DNA from: a bacterium
GTDB taxonomy: Bacteria > UBP6 > UBA1177
Direction: 5' to 3'
DNA length: 64,000 nucleotides
Assembly (NCBI GenBank): GCA_017963125.1
Contig: JAGCUA010000047.1
Location: 22,646 to 86,645, forward strand
Position 1 is the stretch's first letter; each line of letters begins with the position of its first letter. Positions 42,715-52,858 of the stretch are shown here, one piece after another. Below the pieces are notes generated by a model. The model had not been told where the DNA came from, did not search any database, and saw only the letters and a list, made by a program, of their open reading frames with translations. The position numbers were made by a program, and so were the translations under genes.

Positions 42715-44951
42715 ATTCTTAAAAGTTCAGCTCTGTTATCGCTTTCCTTAACTTCTTCCTTGTTTGTGACGTTGGCTCTGTATTCTTCCTGATATAAGCC
42801 GGTGTATGCTGTATAGTAATTGTTTTTGGATCCTTCGGGTATTTTTATTTTCAGAGGATGTCTGACTATATCACCTTTTTTCCATAAGTCAGTCGGATAG
42901 GTTCCGTTTGCCATACTTCCGTCGCCTTTTGTTCTTTTATCCTTGTTGTTGCCTTCGTTGTGAAGAAAAACATCGTAATCCTTATTGATTCTGTCAGCTA
43001 TGGACCTGAAGTAAAGTTCGGCGTTTATAGTTGAACCTTCTTTTGCAAAGTATTTTCCGTCGCGTTCTACAATGTTGCTTCTGTCAAGCGTAAAACCTTC
43101 AAGTTTTATTACGTTGTCAAAAATAATATTTGATTTTATTAGGTTTTCCGGAAGATTCTGAACTATATACCCTTTTGATTTGGATATATCGCGTTCCTGA
43201 CCTTTTCCATAAACTTTAAGGAGAATGTTTTTGGCTCCGCTGTAAACCTCTATAGTTCTTTTATTTATCCTTTTCATCAGTGATTCAAAGCGTTTTTTGT
43301 CGTTTTCCCGGAGGATCACATACTGAACTCCCGGCTTGTCAAAAAATCTTATAACGTTTTTTTCTTTGTCTGTCTGAAGGAATGTTATTTCGTTTTTAAG
43401 CCAGAAACCTGCCGATTTTCTTAACCATTTGTAATAGTCTGCAATAGGAGCTCTCTCTGGACTGTCCTTCAGATAAGCTTCTACATGAGGCTTCAGTGAG
43501 TAATATTTTGAAATTTCAGGAAGCGGTTCTGCAAAGTAGTATGTCATAAATCCGGCACTGAGCGCAAACAGAATAAAAAATCCTTTTTTTCGCATATAAT
43601 CACTTAAAATCATTAACATAATAATCAGACAAAAGAGTGCAAAAACTGAAATTATCGTAGGTTCCCACGAAGCCGGAACAGGAACTTTTCTCGTGTTGTA
43701 GAAAGTTACGAGATGGAGAAAAAGAGTGTGCTTGTCGCCGATGTCGCGTCCTATTGCTGCAACTAAAAATATAGAAATAACAGCTTCGACATTTGCAGCG
43801 AGAGTCCATCTTTCATTCCAGAGTTTTTCAATATAAATACCTAAAAATATTGCAAGAAATGGAACAACAGGAGCGATGTAGTGGTAAAATTTGGTAGATG
43901 AAAAAGAGAAGAAAAGGAAAGGTCCGATGAATGAACTGAAAAAGAAAAGTTTTTTGATTTTTTCAATGTCATCCTCTTTTTTTGTAAGAAATTTGTAAAG
44001 TGCCGCCGGTAGAAAAGCACTCCACGGGAACATCGCGTAACCTAAAATCCTGACATAAAGGGTGTATAGATCGTTAGGTTTGTGGATTTCGCCGGTCGTC
44101 CTTTTGAAATGGTGGTAAATGATGAAAGTATCGAAGAAATTTTTACCTTCGCTTATCCACATATAACCGAACCACGGCATGACGACGGCAAGATAAATTA
44201 CAGCTCCTATCAAATGTTTTTTAAGGTGTTTCCAAGCAAAAAACCAGCCGAAATTGCGCGAAAAAATCATGAAAACGAAAAGAGTTATGCCGGGAATCAG
44301 TATCGAAAGCAGCCCTTTTGCGAGGAAAGCCCACCCTTCAAAGAAGTAGAAAAGATAAAGATAAAAGTCACTTCGCGGGATTTTTTTAAATATTTTTTCG
44401 TTTTCACTGATGTTTCCGAAGTAATATACTGCCATACAAAGCATTGCAATAGTGTTGAGCGCAACAAACGGGAGATCGACCATTATCTGACGCGAAAGCA
44501 TGAAATACTGAGGCGAAAGCATAAGAACAAACGTTGAAATTATTGCAGATTTTCTTGAAATCAGGCGTGTCAGAAGAATGTAGAAACCGACAAGAGTGAG
44601 TATCGAAAAAAGTGCTATCGGTAACCTGCCGGAAAATTCCGAAATATTGAATTTGTAGAACGGCATCAGCATCCAGAAAAGAAGGGGCGGTTTTGACCAG
44701 AATTTGTTGGAATTCTGAAACCAGAGTTTCGCAAAAGAGTGTTTGTCAAGAGTTTCCCATGCGACATGCGAATAGTGGTTTTCCCACGGATCGATCATGA
44801 AAAAGTTGCCGAGAAGCGGAATGTAGAGCAGCGCGCACAGAACGACCGTAAGAACTATCAGAAATTTGTCCAGATTGTTGAGAGACCCGTTTCTGATTTT
44901 GGAGAATGTATTTAAATCATTACCGAATTTATTCTTTATACTCTTTATCAT
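42699..44951 (-). CDS. Membrane glycosyltransferase of the ArnT/PMT (GT-C) type
   Basis: A 750-residue protein with about 11-12 membrane segments in the first 480 residues. The first periplasmic loop has the DPWENHYSHVAWE acidic motif, and SKPPLLFWM matches the (K/T)PPL...W segment of ArnT/dolichyl-phosphate-mannose protein mannosyltransferases. The C-terminal 250 residues form a soluble periplasmic domain. Such enzymes use polyprenyl-phosphate-linked sugars to modify lipid A or proteins. The start follows GGAG. Substrate not determinable. The gene overlaps recF tail to tail by 16 bases. Confidence 0.8.
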   Translation of the reverse strand: MIKSIKNKFGNDLNTFSKIRNGSLNNLDKFLIVLTVVLCALLYIPLLGNFFMIDPWENHYSHVAWETLDKHSFAKLWFQNSNKFWSKPPLLFWMLMPFYKFNISEFSGRLPIALFSILTLVGFYILLTRLISRKSAIISTFVLMLSPQYFMLSRQIMVDLPFVALNTIAMLCMAVYYFGNISENEKIFKKIPRSDFYLYLFYFFEGWAFLAKGLLSILIPGITLFVFMIFSRNFGWFFAWKHLKKHLIGAVIYLAVVMPWFGYMWISEGKNFFDTFIIYHHFKRTTGEIHKPNDLYTLYVRILGYAMFPWSAFLPAALYKFLTKKEDDIEKIKKLFFFSSFIGPFLFFSFSSTKFYHYIAPVVPFLAIFLGIYIEKLWNERWTLAANVEAVISIFLVAAIGRDIGDKHTLFLHLVTFYNTRKVPVPASWEPTIISVFALFCLIIMLMILSDYMRKKGFFILFALSAGFMTYYFAEPLPEISKYYSLKPHVEAYLKDSPERAPIADYYKWLRKSAGFWLKNEITFLQTDKEKNVIRFFDKPGVQYVILRENDKKRFESLMKRINKRTIEVYSGAKNILLKVYGKGQERDISKSKGYIVQNLPENLIKSNIIFDNVIKLEGFTLDRSNIVERDGKYFAKEGSTINAELYFRSIADRINKDYDVFLHNEGNNKDKRTKGDGSMANGTYPTDLWKKGDIVRHPLKIKIPEGSKNNYYTAYTGLYQEEYRANVTNKEEVKESDNRAELLRIYLDR

Positions 44952-45109
44952 TTTTCACTCCGGAACATAAAATTTAAACGCGGAACGCTATAATCACCGG
45001 GAAAAAAGTCAAGAAAAGGAAAATCCATTCGTTTTGACATCAAAAAAATGCTTAAAAAAACATCAATAAAAATCATGACTTAATCACTTTTTTAAAAAAA
45101 AGTTCATTT

Positions 45110-45232
45110 TTGAGTCAGAAAAATCGGCACTTAGTGGAACTAAACATACGTGTTCTTTGGAAGATAATCAGCTCCCCCTCAGGTTATGTTGTAATACTCA
45201 AACGGCGTCCCCCGGCAACGGGGGATTTTTTT
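45110..45232 (+). ncRNA. Candidate small non-coding RNA ending in a strong terminator
   Basis: This stretch has no credible coding frame, yet ends at a strong plus-strand intrinsic terminator, while the nearest upstream plus-strand gene (recF) ends 2.5 kb away behind a minus-strand gene. Two hairpins with GGA in the loop are visible (TTAGT-GGA-ACTAA at about 45132, and TCTT-TGG-AAGA at about 45155), reminiscent of CsrA-binding sites. No known RNA family is recognised and no good promoter is seen, so the 5' end is arbitrary. The rest of the 44952-45401 gap is AT-rich. Confidence 0.35.
45208..45232 (+). terminator. Strong intrinsic terminator
   Basis: A 7-base stem TCCCCCG/CGGGGGA with a GCAA tetraloop (45215-45218), followed by an uninterrupted run of eight T. 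Confidence 0.85.
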
Positions 45233-45329
45233 TGCCCTGATATTTTCAAGGAAAAATCAACTTTAATAATTATAACCATTTATTTTTACTGAAAAAATTT
45301 GTAGAAATGTAAAAAAATACAGATTTTAT

Positions 45330-45357
45330 TTGACTAATGGCTTCCGAGGCGTATACT
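45330..45357 (+). promoter_or_regulatory. tRNA-Asn promoter
   Basis: TTGACT (45330-45335), a 16-base spacer and TATACT (45352-45357), 45 bases before the mature tRNA 5' end, with a GC-rich region after the -10. Confidence 0.65.
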
Positions 45358-45401
45358 CCCGCCCGTTCGAGTTCGTTACATGTGATATGATTTTTTGAGG
45401 T

Positions 45402-45477
45402 TCCTCGTTAGCTCAGTCGGTAGAGCGGGTGGCTGTTAACCACTAGGTCGGCGGTTCAAGTCCGTCACGAGGAGCCA
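45402..45477 (+). tRNA. tRNA-Asn (anticodon GTT)
   Basis: A complete cloverleaf with encoded CCA: acceptor stem TCCTCGT/ACGAGGA, D arm GCTC...GAGC, anticodon loop CTGTTAA within a 5-base stem (one G-U), variable loop AGGTC, and T arm with GTTCAAG loop. Anticodon GTT reads Asn codons. Monocistronic, and convergent with the cpoB-like gene. Confidence 0.97.
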
Positions 45478-45519
45478 TTTTTTTTGCCTTTTTCAGGCGG
45501 TTTTCAGGAAAATTTCAGG

Positions 45520-46506
45520 TTATTTTTTGGTTTTAGCGGGAGTTTTTGTCTGCTGCTGTTTTGCAGGGGCCTTTTTCGCAGGTTCGGCTTTCTTTGCCGG
45601 AGCCGCTTTTTTCGGCATCTTTGACTGGATGAGTTTTTCAAGTTCCTTTACTTCATCGGGGAATGCCGGTTGCGGGAACTTCTGTTTCATGCTTTCGAGG
45701 ATCGCGTTTGCTACTTCCACTTTTCCGATGTGGAAAAGCGAGAATGCGATGTGGAGATAGCTGCGCTCGATTTTCGGGCATCCTGGATATGTTTTTTCGA
45801 TCGGCTGCAGGATTTCGATCGCTTTGTTGTAGCTTTTTTCCAAGTAGTACGTCTCGCCGATCCAGAAGGTCACGTCGCATTTTCTGCTTTCCGGCCATTT
45901 TTCAGCGTAAGTCTCCCATGCTTTTCTCGCGATAACGGGATCGCAGTTTTCGCTTTTCGTGTATTCAACAAGCTGGTTGTAACTCTTGCTCTCGTTTTCG
46001 GGCAGTCTGACAACGCCATCTTTCGTCACAGTGAACTTTTCGACCGGCTTGAGGCCTTCGATCTGCGAGTTGATGTTTTCTTTCAACTGAGCCAGTTCTT
46101 GCTCGTTTTCTGCGATTTTTTTGTCGAGAGCGGCTATCTGCTCTGAAAAAAGCGAGTTTTTCTGAGACACCATATCGACATTGTCAATTCTCTGGTTGAG
46201 TTCCTTGATGGTTTCGCGCAACTCTTCAAGATTATTGAAAGAAAGGTCTATTTTGTTTTTCTGCATCTGCTTGTCTGTCTGCTGTGATTTTTCGATTTCG
46301 TCGAGACGGGCATTCAGTTTGGCCACTTCCTCTTTGAGCGACTGAGTCACGTTTTTCGTTACGTTTTCTTCGAGGATCTTCATTTTGGCTGTGGTTTCAG
46401 CGCGAAGCTCAGATTTTGCCATATCGACGTCGTTTTTCATCGCGATACACGAATTGAGAGAGAAAAAAGCTGTAAAAAACAGCGGAAACAAAAGAAATTT
46501 TTTCAT
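45520..46506 (-). CDS. CpoB/YbgF-like TPR lipoprotein
   Basis: The ATG at 46506 has AGGAGG and starts a signal peptide with lipobox LNSC (Cys20), preferred to an upstream ATG. Residues about 25-165 form coiled-coil segments, as in the trimerising N-terminus of CpoB. Residues about 195-300 contain TPR units (ARKAWETYAEKWPES, FWIGETYYLEKSYNKAIEIL, AYLHIAF-type helices). The tail is Lys/Ala/Pro-rich (PKKAAPAKKAEPAKK). CpoB coordinates peptidoglycan synthesis with Tol-Pal outer-membrane constriction, but no tol/pal genes are nearby, and this protein is a lipoprotein rather than a soluble periplasmic one. The assignment is by architecture. Confidence 0.65.
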   Translation of the reverse strand: MKKFLLFPLFFTAFFSLNSCIAMKNDVDMAKSELRAETTAKMKILEENVTKNVTQSLKEEVAKLNARLDEIEKSQQTDKQMQKNKIDLSFNNLEELRETIKELNQRIDNVDMVSQKNSLFSEQIAALDKKIAENEQELAQLKENINSQIEGLKPVEKFTVTKDGVVRLPENESKSYNQLVEYTKSENCDPVIARKAWETYAEKWPESRKCDVTFWIGETYYLEKSYNKAIEILQPIEKTYPGCPKIERSYLHIAFSLFHIGKVEVANAILESMKQKFPQPAFPDEVKELEKLIQSKMPKKAAPAKKAEPAKKAPAKQQQTKTPAKTKK

Positions 46507-46585
46507 TTGAACCTCCTTCAACAAACAAAAAAACCGGGCGATTATACAAATTTTTTAGTAAAAAAACAGAGGTTGAAGCAAAGAG

Positions 46586-48220
46586 TTATTTTTTTTGGAT
46601 TTTGTCGGGCTTTGAAAGATCATGTTTTTTAATATAGCTTTGAAGATAGCTGTCGTAAACTCCGTTGTTGAATTTTACGGTTTCTTTCAGGCGCTCAAGG
46701 TCAAACAGACTGCCTGACAGTATAAATTTCAGCTTGTCGTAGTAAAGCGCAAGGTCTTTGTCTTTAATATAATTAATTCCCGTATCTAAAGTTTTTTTGT
46801 AACCGTCCGGAAATTTTCTTCTCATGTGGCCTACTCTCCAGTTCTTGAGGCGGACCGCTGGAAGTCTGACAAGCAGCGGATCGTACAAACGATGCTCGTA
46901 CATGGTTTTGTCTCCTGTATAAAACCACTGTACACCGTAGTTTTTAACCTTTTTAACGATCGTTACTTCTCCGTTTTTTAAATAATCCGCGGCTATAGGA
47001 ACAAGTCCTGTAAGCGAATGATAGTATTTCTGTTCGTCGGCAAACCAGCAGGGGCGGTTTTTCTCGACATAGCTGTCATAGGATTCTTTTACAGAGTCTA
47101 TCTGGAATAAATCGTAAACGATCACAAGCATCATTAGTGTGACAAAAAACGGCATGGTAAGCCGTTCGTTGACCGGCATAAAGCTTAAAAGCAGGGTGAC
47201 CCAGAATAATGAAAGAAAATGACGTCCCAGCATAAAATCGCCGCCGATGTAGATTATATACATCAGATAGAGCATGGTTCCCAAAGTTGCAAAGAGTAAT
47301 TTGAGGTTGTTGCGGTTTATTGCCAGGCTGTAAACGACAAACAGCACCGGAAGCGCCACTATTGCAACATCGAAAAACATGGATGTAAATCCGTACCAGA
47401 CCCCACGGACAAGGTAGTCACCGAGCGGAAATCCGGTATTAAGTTTGGCAAGAGCGGTATTCGGAGCAAAATTTCCGTAATAAAACCAGGAAAACAGTTC
47501 CCATAAAATAAAAGGCAGAAGACCGAGAACTGCTATTGGAATAACCTCAGGCAGCTTTTTCAGAGAAAATCCGCCGGTGTCTTTCTCGTCTTTTTTGTAC
47601 TTAAACAAAAACACATAGACCGATGTAAACGAGAAAATCAGCGCACAGTCCATTCTGGTAAATGCGATCAAGCCTTCGACAAGAGCGATTTTAAAAAGTT
47701 CTTTCCTTGAAAAATATTCGTTTTTGAAAAGCAGCACCAGGTAAAAACTGCTCAGCATAATAATCTGTGCGTTTTCCAGACCGCTTGTCGTGTACGAAAG
47801 ATAGGTTTTTGAAGTACAGAGCACCGCTGTCACTGTAAATAAACTAACGAGCCAGTTATCTTTTTTGTAAATGAATTTGAACAGAATAAACAAGGCTATG
47901 CCTGAAAAAAGCAGATTTAAAATCATTCCTACTGCATAGGCATTGTTCCAGACAGACATTCCCAAAGTCACGACGAGAGTCCAGAGCGGACATGTCGAAA
48001 CATTGACTCTTATCCAGGGAGTCGGCGTAAACCCTTTGCCAGCCAGCAAGTTTGCCGACATGGTGTAGGCATGGTATGCATCATCACTGCACCAGGCATA
48101 AGAAAGAATTCTTAAAAAAATCTGAATGAATGCAGCGATGAACAATAAATCTTTTGCTGTTACCGGACGGTTTAAGAATTTGCTGTTTCTGATCTTTTCC
48201 GTTAACGGTCTGATGGTCAT
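46586..48220 (-). CDS. GT-C membrane glycosyltransferase-like protein
   Basis: A 544-residue protein with 10-12 membrane segments. The first extracytoplasmic loop contains SDDAYHAYTMSANLLAGKGF and TCPLWTLV, the pattern of AftB/PMT-like GT-C transferases (Asp-Asp catalytic pair, then PLWTL). The C-terminal 170 residues are soluble. The start codon overlaps the nrdR stop by four bases (ATGA), so it is translated with nrdR. It likely transfers a sugar from a polyprenyl carrier in envelope glycan assembly; substrate unknown. Confidence 0.65.
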   Translation of the reverse strand: MTIRPLTEKIRNSKFLNRPVTAKDLLFIAAFIQIFLRILSYAWCSDDAYHAYTMSANLLAGKGFTPTPWIRVNVSTCPLWTLVVTLGMSVWNNAYAVGMILNLLFSGIALFILFKFIYKKDNWLVSLFTVTAVLCTSKTYLSYTTSGLENAQIIMLSSFYLVLLFKNEYFSRKELFKIALVEGLIAFTRMDCALIFSFTSVYVFLFKYKKDEKDTGGFSLKKLPEVIPIAVLGLLPFILWELFSWFYYGNFAPNTALAKLNTGFPLGDYLVRGVWYGFTSMFFDVAIVALPVLFVVYSLAINRNNLKLLFATLGTMLYLMYIIYIGGDFMLGRHFLSLFWVTLLLSFMPVNERLTMPFFVTLMMLVIVYDLFQIDSVKESYDSYVEKNRPCWFADEQKYYHSLTGLVPIAADYLKNGEVTIVKKVKNYGVQWFYTGDKTMYEHRLYDPLLVRLPAVRLKNWRVGHMRRKFPDGYKKTLDTGINYIKDKDLALYYDKLKFILSGSLFDLERLKETVKFNNGVYDSYLQSYIKKHDLSKPDKIQKK

Positions 48221-48675
48221 TTCTTTTCTTCGCGGACTTCGTTTGCTTTTGCTATAAAGTCTTTCGGTTCGCCGAACTCTTTGTAGACTGATGCGAAGCG
48301 GATGAAAGCGACTTTATCGACTTCGCGGAGAGCCTCCATGACGAGGTCGCCGATAAAACTCGTCTCGACTTCCTTCTTTTCGTAGGACTGTAACTCCTTT
48401 TCGATTTTGTCGATCATCTGGTCGATCGTTTCAGCCGAAACGGGGCGTTTCTGACACGAGATCATGAGCCCTTTTTTGATTTTGTTGCGGTCGTAAGGTT
48501 CTCTTTCGCCGTTTTTCTTTTTTACGACAGGCATGATTTCCTCGATCCGTTCGTAGGTCGTGAATCTGCCGCCGCAGTCCTCGCATTCGCGCCGTCTTCT
48601 GATCTCGCAGTCGTCTTTTGTAGAACGAGAATCAATGACTTTATCTTTAATTGAACCGCAGAATGGACATCTCAT
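48217..48675 (-). CDS. nrdR: Transcriptional repressor NrdR
   Basis: A 152-residue protein of normal length: zinc ribbon CPFCGS...RRRECEDCGGRFTTYER, then the ATP-cone domain (VKKKNGEREPYDRNKIKKGL) and EVDKVAFIRFASVY. NrdR represses ribonucleotide reductase genes in response to ATP/dATP levels. It lies 32 bases after glyA, a common arrangement, and overlaps the next gene by four bases. Confidence 0.95.
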   Translation of the reverse strand: MRCPFCGSIKDKVIDSRSTKDDCEIRRRRECEDCGGRFTTYERIEEIMPVVKKKNGEREPYDRNKIKKGLMISCQKRPVSAETIDQMIDKIEKELQSYEKKEVETSFIGDLVMEALREVDKVAFIRFASVYKEFGEPKDFIAKANEVREEKK

Positions 48676-48707
48676 TTGACTACTCTGAAAAAGTTGATGA
48701 AAAAGGA

Positions 48708-50000
48708 CTATCTGTTGATGAGCGGGTATTTTTTGCAGATAGCGACAACTTCATTGTGTACTTCTTCGATGATTTTGTCGTCGATGATGCTGTCGTCGAT
48801 GCCGATTTTCGGGTTGAACTCGTTGCTCTTGATATTCATGATGACTTTATCCATAAGTCTTGCGACATGGCGGACATCGTCTTCATTGAGGCCTCTTGTG
48901 GTGAGGAAAGGAGTTCCTACGCGGATACCGCTCGTGATGAAAGGCGACTGATCGTCGAACGGAACCATGTTCTTGTTGACGGTAATATGAGCCTTGTCAA
49001 GAGCTTTCTCAACGATTTTACCGGTTTTGCCTTTGTTTCTGAGGTCGATGAGCATAAGGTGGTTGTCGGTGCCTCCCGAAACAAGATTGTAGCCCATTTT
49101 GTTGAATTCGTCAGCCATTGCAGCTGCGTTTTTGACGACCTGGGTCATGTAAACTTTGAAACTCGGGTCAAGCGCTTCCTTGAAGCATACGGCCTTTGCA
49201 GCGATGACGTGCATAAGCGGACCGCCCTGCATTCCGGGGAATACAGCAGAGTTGAGGTCTTTCTCGTATTCTTTCTTTGCGAGAACAAGACCGCTTCTCG
49301 GGCCTCTAAGGGTTTTGTGAGTCGTCGAAGTTACGAAATCGCAGTAAGGAACTGGGCTCGGATGAAGTCCTGCAGCTACGAGACCGGCAATGTGAGCCAT
49401 ATCTACCCACATGATAGCGCCGACTTTGTCGCAGATTTCGCGGATTCTTTTGAAATCGATGATTCTCGGGTAAGCAGATGCGCCTGCAAGGATCATTCTC
49501 GGTTTGTTTTCGACAGCGAGTCTTTCCATCTCGTCGTAGTCGATCCTGCCGGTTTCTTTCGCAACGCCGTAGGGAACGATGTTGTAAAGTTTGCCGGAGA
49601 AGTTTACAGGGCTGCCGTGAGTGAGGTGGCCGCCGTGGTTGAGGTTCATCGCAAGAACCGTGTCACCCGGTTTGCAGACGGTAAAGTAAACGCTCATATT
49701 TGCCTGGGAGCCGCTGTGGGGCTGAACGTTAGCGCACTCAGCACCGAAAAGTTCGCAAGCTCTTTCTTTTGCAAGTTTTTCAACTTGGTCAACAACTTCG
49801 CAGCCGCCGTAGTATCTCTTTTTCGGATAACCTTCGGCATATTTGTTGGTGAGCAGCGAGCCCTGCGCTTCCATGACAGCGTTGCTTGTAAAGTTTTCGC
49901 TGGCGATAAGTTCAAGACCGCCTTCCTGTCTCTCAGCCTCTTTCTCGATGATTGCTGCAACTTCCGGGTCAACACTCGGGATGTACTTCAAATTCAACAT
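48708..50000 (-). CDS. glyA: Serine hydroxymethyltransferase
   Basis: Start at 50000 with GGAGG, giving 430 residues. It shows SHMT signatures: [10 protein letters not shown] near 30, the [11 protein letters not shown] and GHLTHG segments, and the PLP-lysine region [13 protein letters not shown] near 225 (Lys in THKT). It converts serine and tetrahydrofolate to glycine and methylene-tetrahydrofolate, linked to nucleotide synthesis. Operon with nrdR downstream. A 222-base AT-rich gap separates it from rsmG and contains a REP-like repeat. Confidence 0.96.
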   Translation of the reverse strand: MLNLKYIPSVDPEVAAIIEKEAERQEGGLELIASENFTSNAVMEAQGSLLTNKYAEGYPKKRYYGGCEVVDQVEKLAKERACELFGAECANVQPHSGSQANMSVYFTVCKPGDTVLAMNLNHGGHLTHGSPVNFSGKLYNIVPYGVAKETGRIDYDEMERLAVENKPRMILAGASAYPRIIDFKRIREICDKVGAIMWVDMAHIAGLVAAGLHPSPVPYCDFVTSTTHKTLRGPRSGLVLAKKEYEKDLNSAVFPGMQGGPLMHVIAAKAVCFKEALDPSFKVYMTQVVKNAAAMADEFNKMGYNLVSGGTDNHLMLIDLRNKGKTGKIVEKALDKAHITVNKNMVPFDDQSPFITSGIRVGTPFLTTRGLNEDDVRHVARLMDKVIMNIKSNEFNPKIGIDDSIIDDKIIEEVHNEVVAICKKYPLINR

Positions 50001-50178
50001 TTTATCCTCCAAAAAAAAGTTAAAAAACCAAAAAACCGCAAGAGTTTAATAATAATAAATTATTTTGCAAATTGTTGCTCTTTTTCATTCTTGTCGATCA
50101 GGTTCGCCGCGCCGTCTTGCTTATGTCGAAATATCGAAATTTCGAAAAATCGATATATCGAAAGGCGCGAATCGATAA

Positions 50179-50216
50179 TGACGTTACGTCGTTACATTGT
50201 CACGTCGTCACGATAT
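50179..50216. repeat. REP-like imperfect palindrome, copy 1
   Basis: GACGTTACGTCGT followed by TGTCACGTCGTCACGAT. The same word order recurs at 55298-55335. It lies in the rsmG-glyA gap, next to a stretch rich in TCGAAA words (50128-50165). Confidence 0.4.
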
Positions 50217-50222
50217 TATTGT

Positions 50223-50861
50223 TTAGAACCTGTAAAACGCGACAACTCTCTCCCCTTTTTCGAAGGAGTAGGTTTTTATGTATTCAAGCGATTTGTCTTC
50301 AAAAGGTGTCTGCTGCGAGGAATAGAAAACGACAAGACGGCCGTTCGGGTTTATGATTTTTCTGCAGTGGTCAAAAATTTCGTCATCGATTCTTACCGCT
50401 CTTGAAACGACGACATCGAAATTTTTCGTAACATCAAAAAAATTTTTGTTGATTCCTTCGGCGTTTGCTATACCGAGTTCCGCTGCCGTCAGATTTATGA
50501 AAGAGATTTTCTTTCTGCTTTTGTCCAGAAGTTTGAAGTCCGCTTTCGGAAAATAAAGCGCGAGGGGAATTCCGGGAAATCCTCCGCCCGTTCCTAAATC
50601 GAGAACTTTCGCTCCGTCAAAAAAGACATTTTTTTCGCTTGCCGGAAACAAAGAATCGGCAAAGTGAACAAGGGCCGATTCATAAAAATCGGTGACTGTC
50701 GTAAGGTTGTGGGTCTTGTTCCAGAAAACGAGCTTTTCCCAGAAAAAAAATGCTTTTTCTGCAAGTTCTTCCGTGACGCAAATGCCGTATTTTTCAAGGT
50801 TTTTTGTCAATATCTGATGCAATGTTTCACGTGAAACATTTTTGAAATTCTCTTTATTCAT
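50223..50861 (-). CDS. rsmG: 16S rRNA m7G527 methyltransferase RsmG (GidB)
   Basis: A 212-residue protein: [17 protein letters not shown] near 48-64, then the SAM-binding [16 protein letters not shown] near 90-105, and VVSRAVRI. RsmG methylates G527 of 16S rRNA. The start overlaps the mnmG end by 8 bases. The first codons (NVSRETLHQ) are encoded by a perfect parS palindrome. Confidence 0.95.
   Translation of the reverse strand: MNKENFKNVSRETLHQILTKNLEKYGICVTEELAEKAFFFWEKLVFWNKTHNLTTVTDFYESALVHFADSLFPASEKNVFFDGAKVLDLGTGGGFPGIPLALYFPKADFKLLDKSRKKISFINLTAAELGIANAEGINKNFFDVTKNFDVVVSRAVRIDDEIFDHCRKIINPNGRLVVFYSSQQTPFEDKSLEYIKTYSFEKGERVVAFYRF
50823..50838. promoter_or_regulatory. parS centromere site in the 5' end of rsmG
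   Basis: A perfect 16-base TGTTTCACGTGAAACA, the universal ParB-binding consensus. It is coding at the start of rsmG (residues NVSRET). Confidence 0.92.
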
Positions 50862-52719
50862 GGCTCTTTTTAAGGTGCATTATCAAAATTGAAACTGCCG
50901 CCGGGGTTATCCCGGGGATCGACGACGCTTCGGCTAAATTGGCCGGTCTCTGTTTCGCCAGTTTCTGCTTCACTTCATTCGTCAGTCCGCTGAGGCCGCC
51001 GAATTCAAAATTTTCGGGGATCGCGATTGCGGCGAGGTCTTCGAACTTTTTAATTTCCTCCTTTTCCCTTTCGATGAACGAGGAATATTTTATTTCGACT
51101 TCAGCCCTGTCCCAGATCTCGGATGTTTCACGTGAAACAAATCCCGTTACGGCCTCTATCTGAGAGCGTGAGATGCAGGGTCTGCGAAGTAAATTTGCAA
51201 GATTTCCGGCTTTTGAAAGCGGCGCCTCCCCTGCTTCTTCCAATTTTTTGTTTATCTCGGCTGTCGGATAGACAGGGATCGAGTTTATCTCTTCGACCAA
51301 AGCCTGAACTCTTTCGCATTTCGCCTTTTCAAGGTCATAAATTTTTTCGTCGATAAGACCGGCCGCGAAAGATTTTTCGAGAAGTCTTTCTGCTGTGTTG
51401 TTGTCTCTGACCGAAAGTCTGAATTCGGCGCGGGAAGTGAACATGCGGTAAGGTTCGTCGACCCCTTTCGCCGTAATGTCGCTTATCATTACTCCGGTGT
51501 ACGAATCAGAACGCTCAAGAATCAGATTTTTTCCGTTTTCGACTGCGTAAAATCCGGCGTTTGCACCAGCAACCAGACCTTGTGCTGCAGCTTCCTCATA
51601 TCCGCTTGTTCCGTTCACCTGACCTGCAAAGAAAAGCCCTTTCACAAATTTGCTTTCAAGCGTCATTGTAAGATCTGTCGGATCGTAGGCATCGTATTCT
51701 ATGGCGTAAGCCGGTCGCGAAATTTCTGCGTTTTCAAGACCTGGAATCGATTCAAGCATCTCTTTCTGGACGAAAACCGGAAAAGATGTCGAAATGCCGT
51801 TGGGATAATACTCGCGGCAGTCCCACCCTTCAGGTTCTATAAAAATCTGGTGCGATTCTTTTTCGGGAAATTTCATGAATTTGTCTTCGATCGAAGGGCA
51901 GTAGCGCGGGCCTATTCCTTCAATCGACTTGCAGCTTCCGTACATCGGAGAAAAGTCAAGATTTGTGATGACCGCTTCTCTTGTTTTTTCGCTGGTACGC
52001 GTCAGAAAACACGGGATCTGTTTTGTCAACCTTCCTTCGGTCCTCACAGAAAACGGCGTGTAATCGGTTTCCCCGGGCTGTATTTCCATCTTTGAAAAAT
52101 CGATAGTTTTTCCGACGATCCTGACGGGCGTTCCGGTTTTAAGTCGGAATTTTCTGTGACCTAAATCAACGAGAAAATCGGAAAGTTCAACTGATGCCGG
52201 CTCCCCTAACCTTCCGCTTGAAAACATATCGCGTCCGATGTGGATTTTGCCGTTTAAAAAAGTTCCGCTCGTGATGATCACAGACTTTGCAGAAAAAACA
52301 AATCCGTCTTTCGATTTCACAATAAAAGCAGAAATCTTGTGTTCGAGCGAAACGACTTCGCCCTGAAAAACGGTGAGGTTTTCGATCTTGAAAACAAAAG
52401 CCTGCATGAAATTTTTGTACAGGTTTTTGTCGCACTGAGCGCGCAGAGCCTGTACGGCCGGTCCTTTTCTTCTGTTCAAAACACGGTACTGGATCGCTGC
52501 AAAATCAGCCGCTCTGCCCATCGCTCCGCCGAGCATATCGACTTCGCGCACGAGCTGTCCCTTAGCCTGACCGCCGATCGACGGATTGCACGACATCTCC
52601 CCTATTTTGTCGATCGAGATCGTGATAAGCAAAGTTTTCGCTTTTGTTCTCGCAGAAGCGTAAGCGGCTTCGATTCCGGCGTGTCCTCCGCCGATAACTA
52701 TGACATCAAAATTTTTCAT
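50854..52719 (-). CDS. mnmG: tRNA uridine-5-carboxymethylaminomethyl modification enzyme MnmG (GidA)
   Basis: The start at 52719 ([19 protein letters not shown]) gives 621 residues, the normal MnmG length. FAD-binding GGGHAG is near 10-15, followed by [24 protein letters not shown], a TGTPVRI motif, and [16 protein letters not shown] near the C-terminal third. With MnmE it installs the cmnm5 group on wobble uridine of tRNA. A perfect parS lies inside the gene. Confidence 0.96.
   Translation of the reverse strand: MKNFDVIVIGGGHAGIEAAYASARTKAKTLLITISIDKIGEMSCNPSIGGQAKGQLVREVDMLGGAMGRAADFAAIQYRVLNRRKGPAVQALRAQCDKNLYKNFMQAFVFKIENLTVFQGEVVSLEHKISAFIVKSKDGFVFSAKSVIITSGTFLNGKIHIGRDMFSSGRLGEPASVELSDFLVDLGHRKFRLKTGTPVRIVGKTIDFSKMEIQPGETDYTPFSVRTEGRLTKQIPCFLTRTSEKTREAVITNLDFSPMYGSCKSIEGIGPRYCPSIEDKFMKFPEKESHQIFIEPEGWDCREYYPNGISTSFPVFVQKEMLESIPGLENAEISRPAYAIEYDAYDPTDLTMTLESKFVKGLFFAGQVNGTSGYEEAAAQGLVAGANAGFYAVENGKNLILERSDSYTGVMISDITAKGVDEPYRMFTSRAEFRLSVRDNNTAERLLEKSFAAGLIDEKIYDLEKAKCERVQALVEEINSIPVYPTAEINKKLEEAGEAPLSKAGNLANLLRRPCISRSQIEAVTGFVSRETSEIWDRAEVEIKYSSFIEREKEEIKKFEDLAAIAIPENFEFGGLSGLTNEVKQKLAKQRPANLAEASSIPGITPAAVSILIMHLKKSHE
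51124..51139. promoter_or_regulatory. parS centromere site inside mnmG
   Basis: A second perfect TGTTTCACGTGAAACA, 301 bases from the rsmG copy. Confidence 0.92.
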
Positions 52720-52858
52720 AAAGACCCCTGAAAAACGGCTTTCAAATTTAGCTTCTGACGCAAAAACCGGGTTCGGTGCGGCTCGTTTGCCGTATGGTAA
52801 AAAATTGTCGATCCTGCGCAAAATGCGGCGCTATTTTGAAAAAAGAGTTTCTCTGACA

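Noticed and set aside
45110..45292. 60-codon reading frame in the 45.1-45.3 kb gap
   Set aside because: It spans the strong terminator hairpin and has no ribosome site; an RNA or untranslated region is more likely.
48651..50405. 584-codon open frame on the plus strand
   Set aside because: Antisense shadow of glyA and nrdR, which are certain; no ribosome site and no recognisable domain.
52720..52858. RNA gene in the mnmE-mnmG gap
   Set aside because: The gap contains GC-rich words but no cloverleaf, known RNA motif or terminator that I can recognise.
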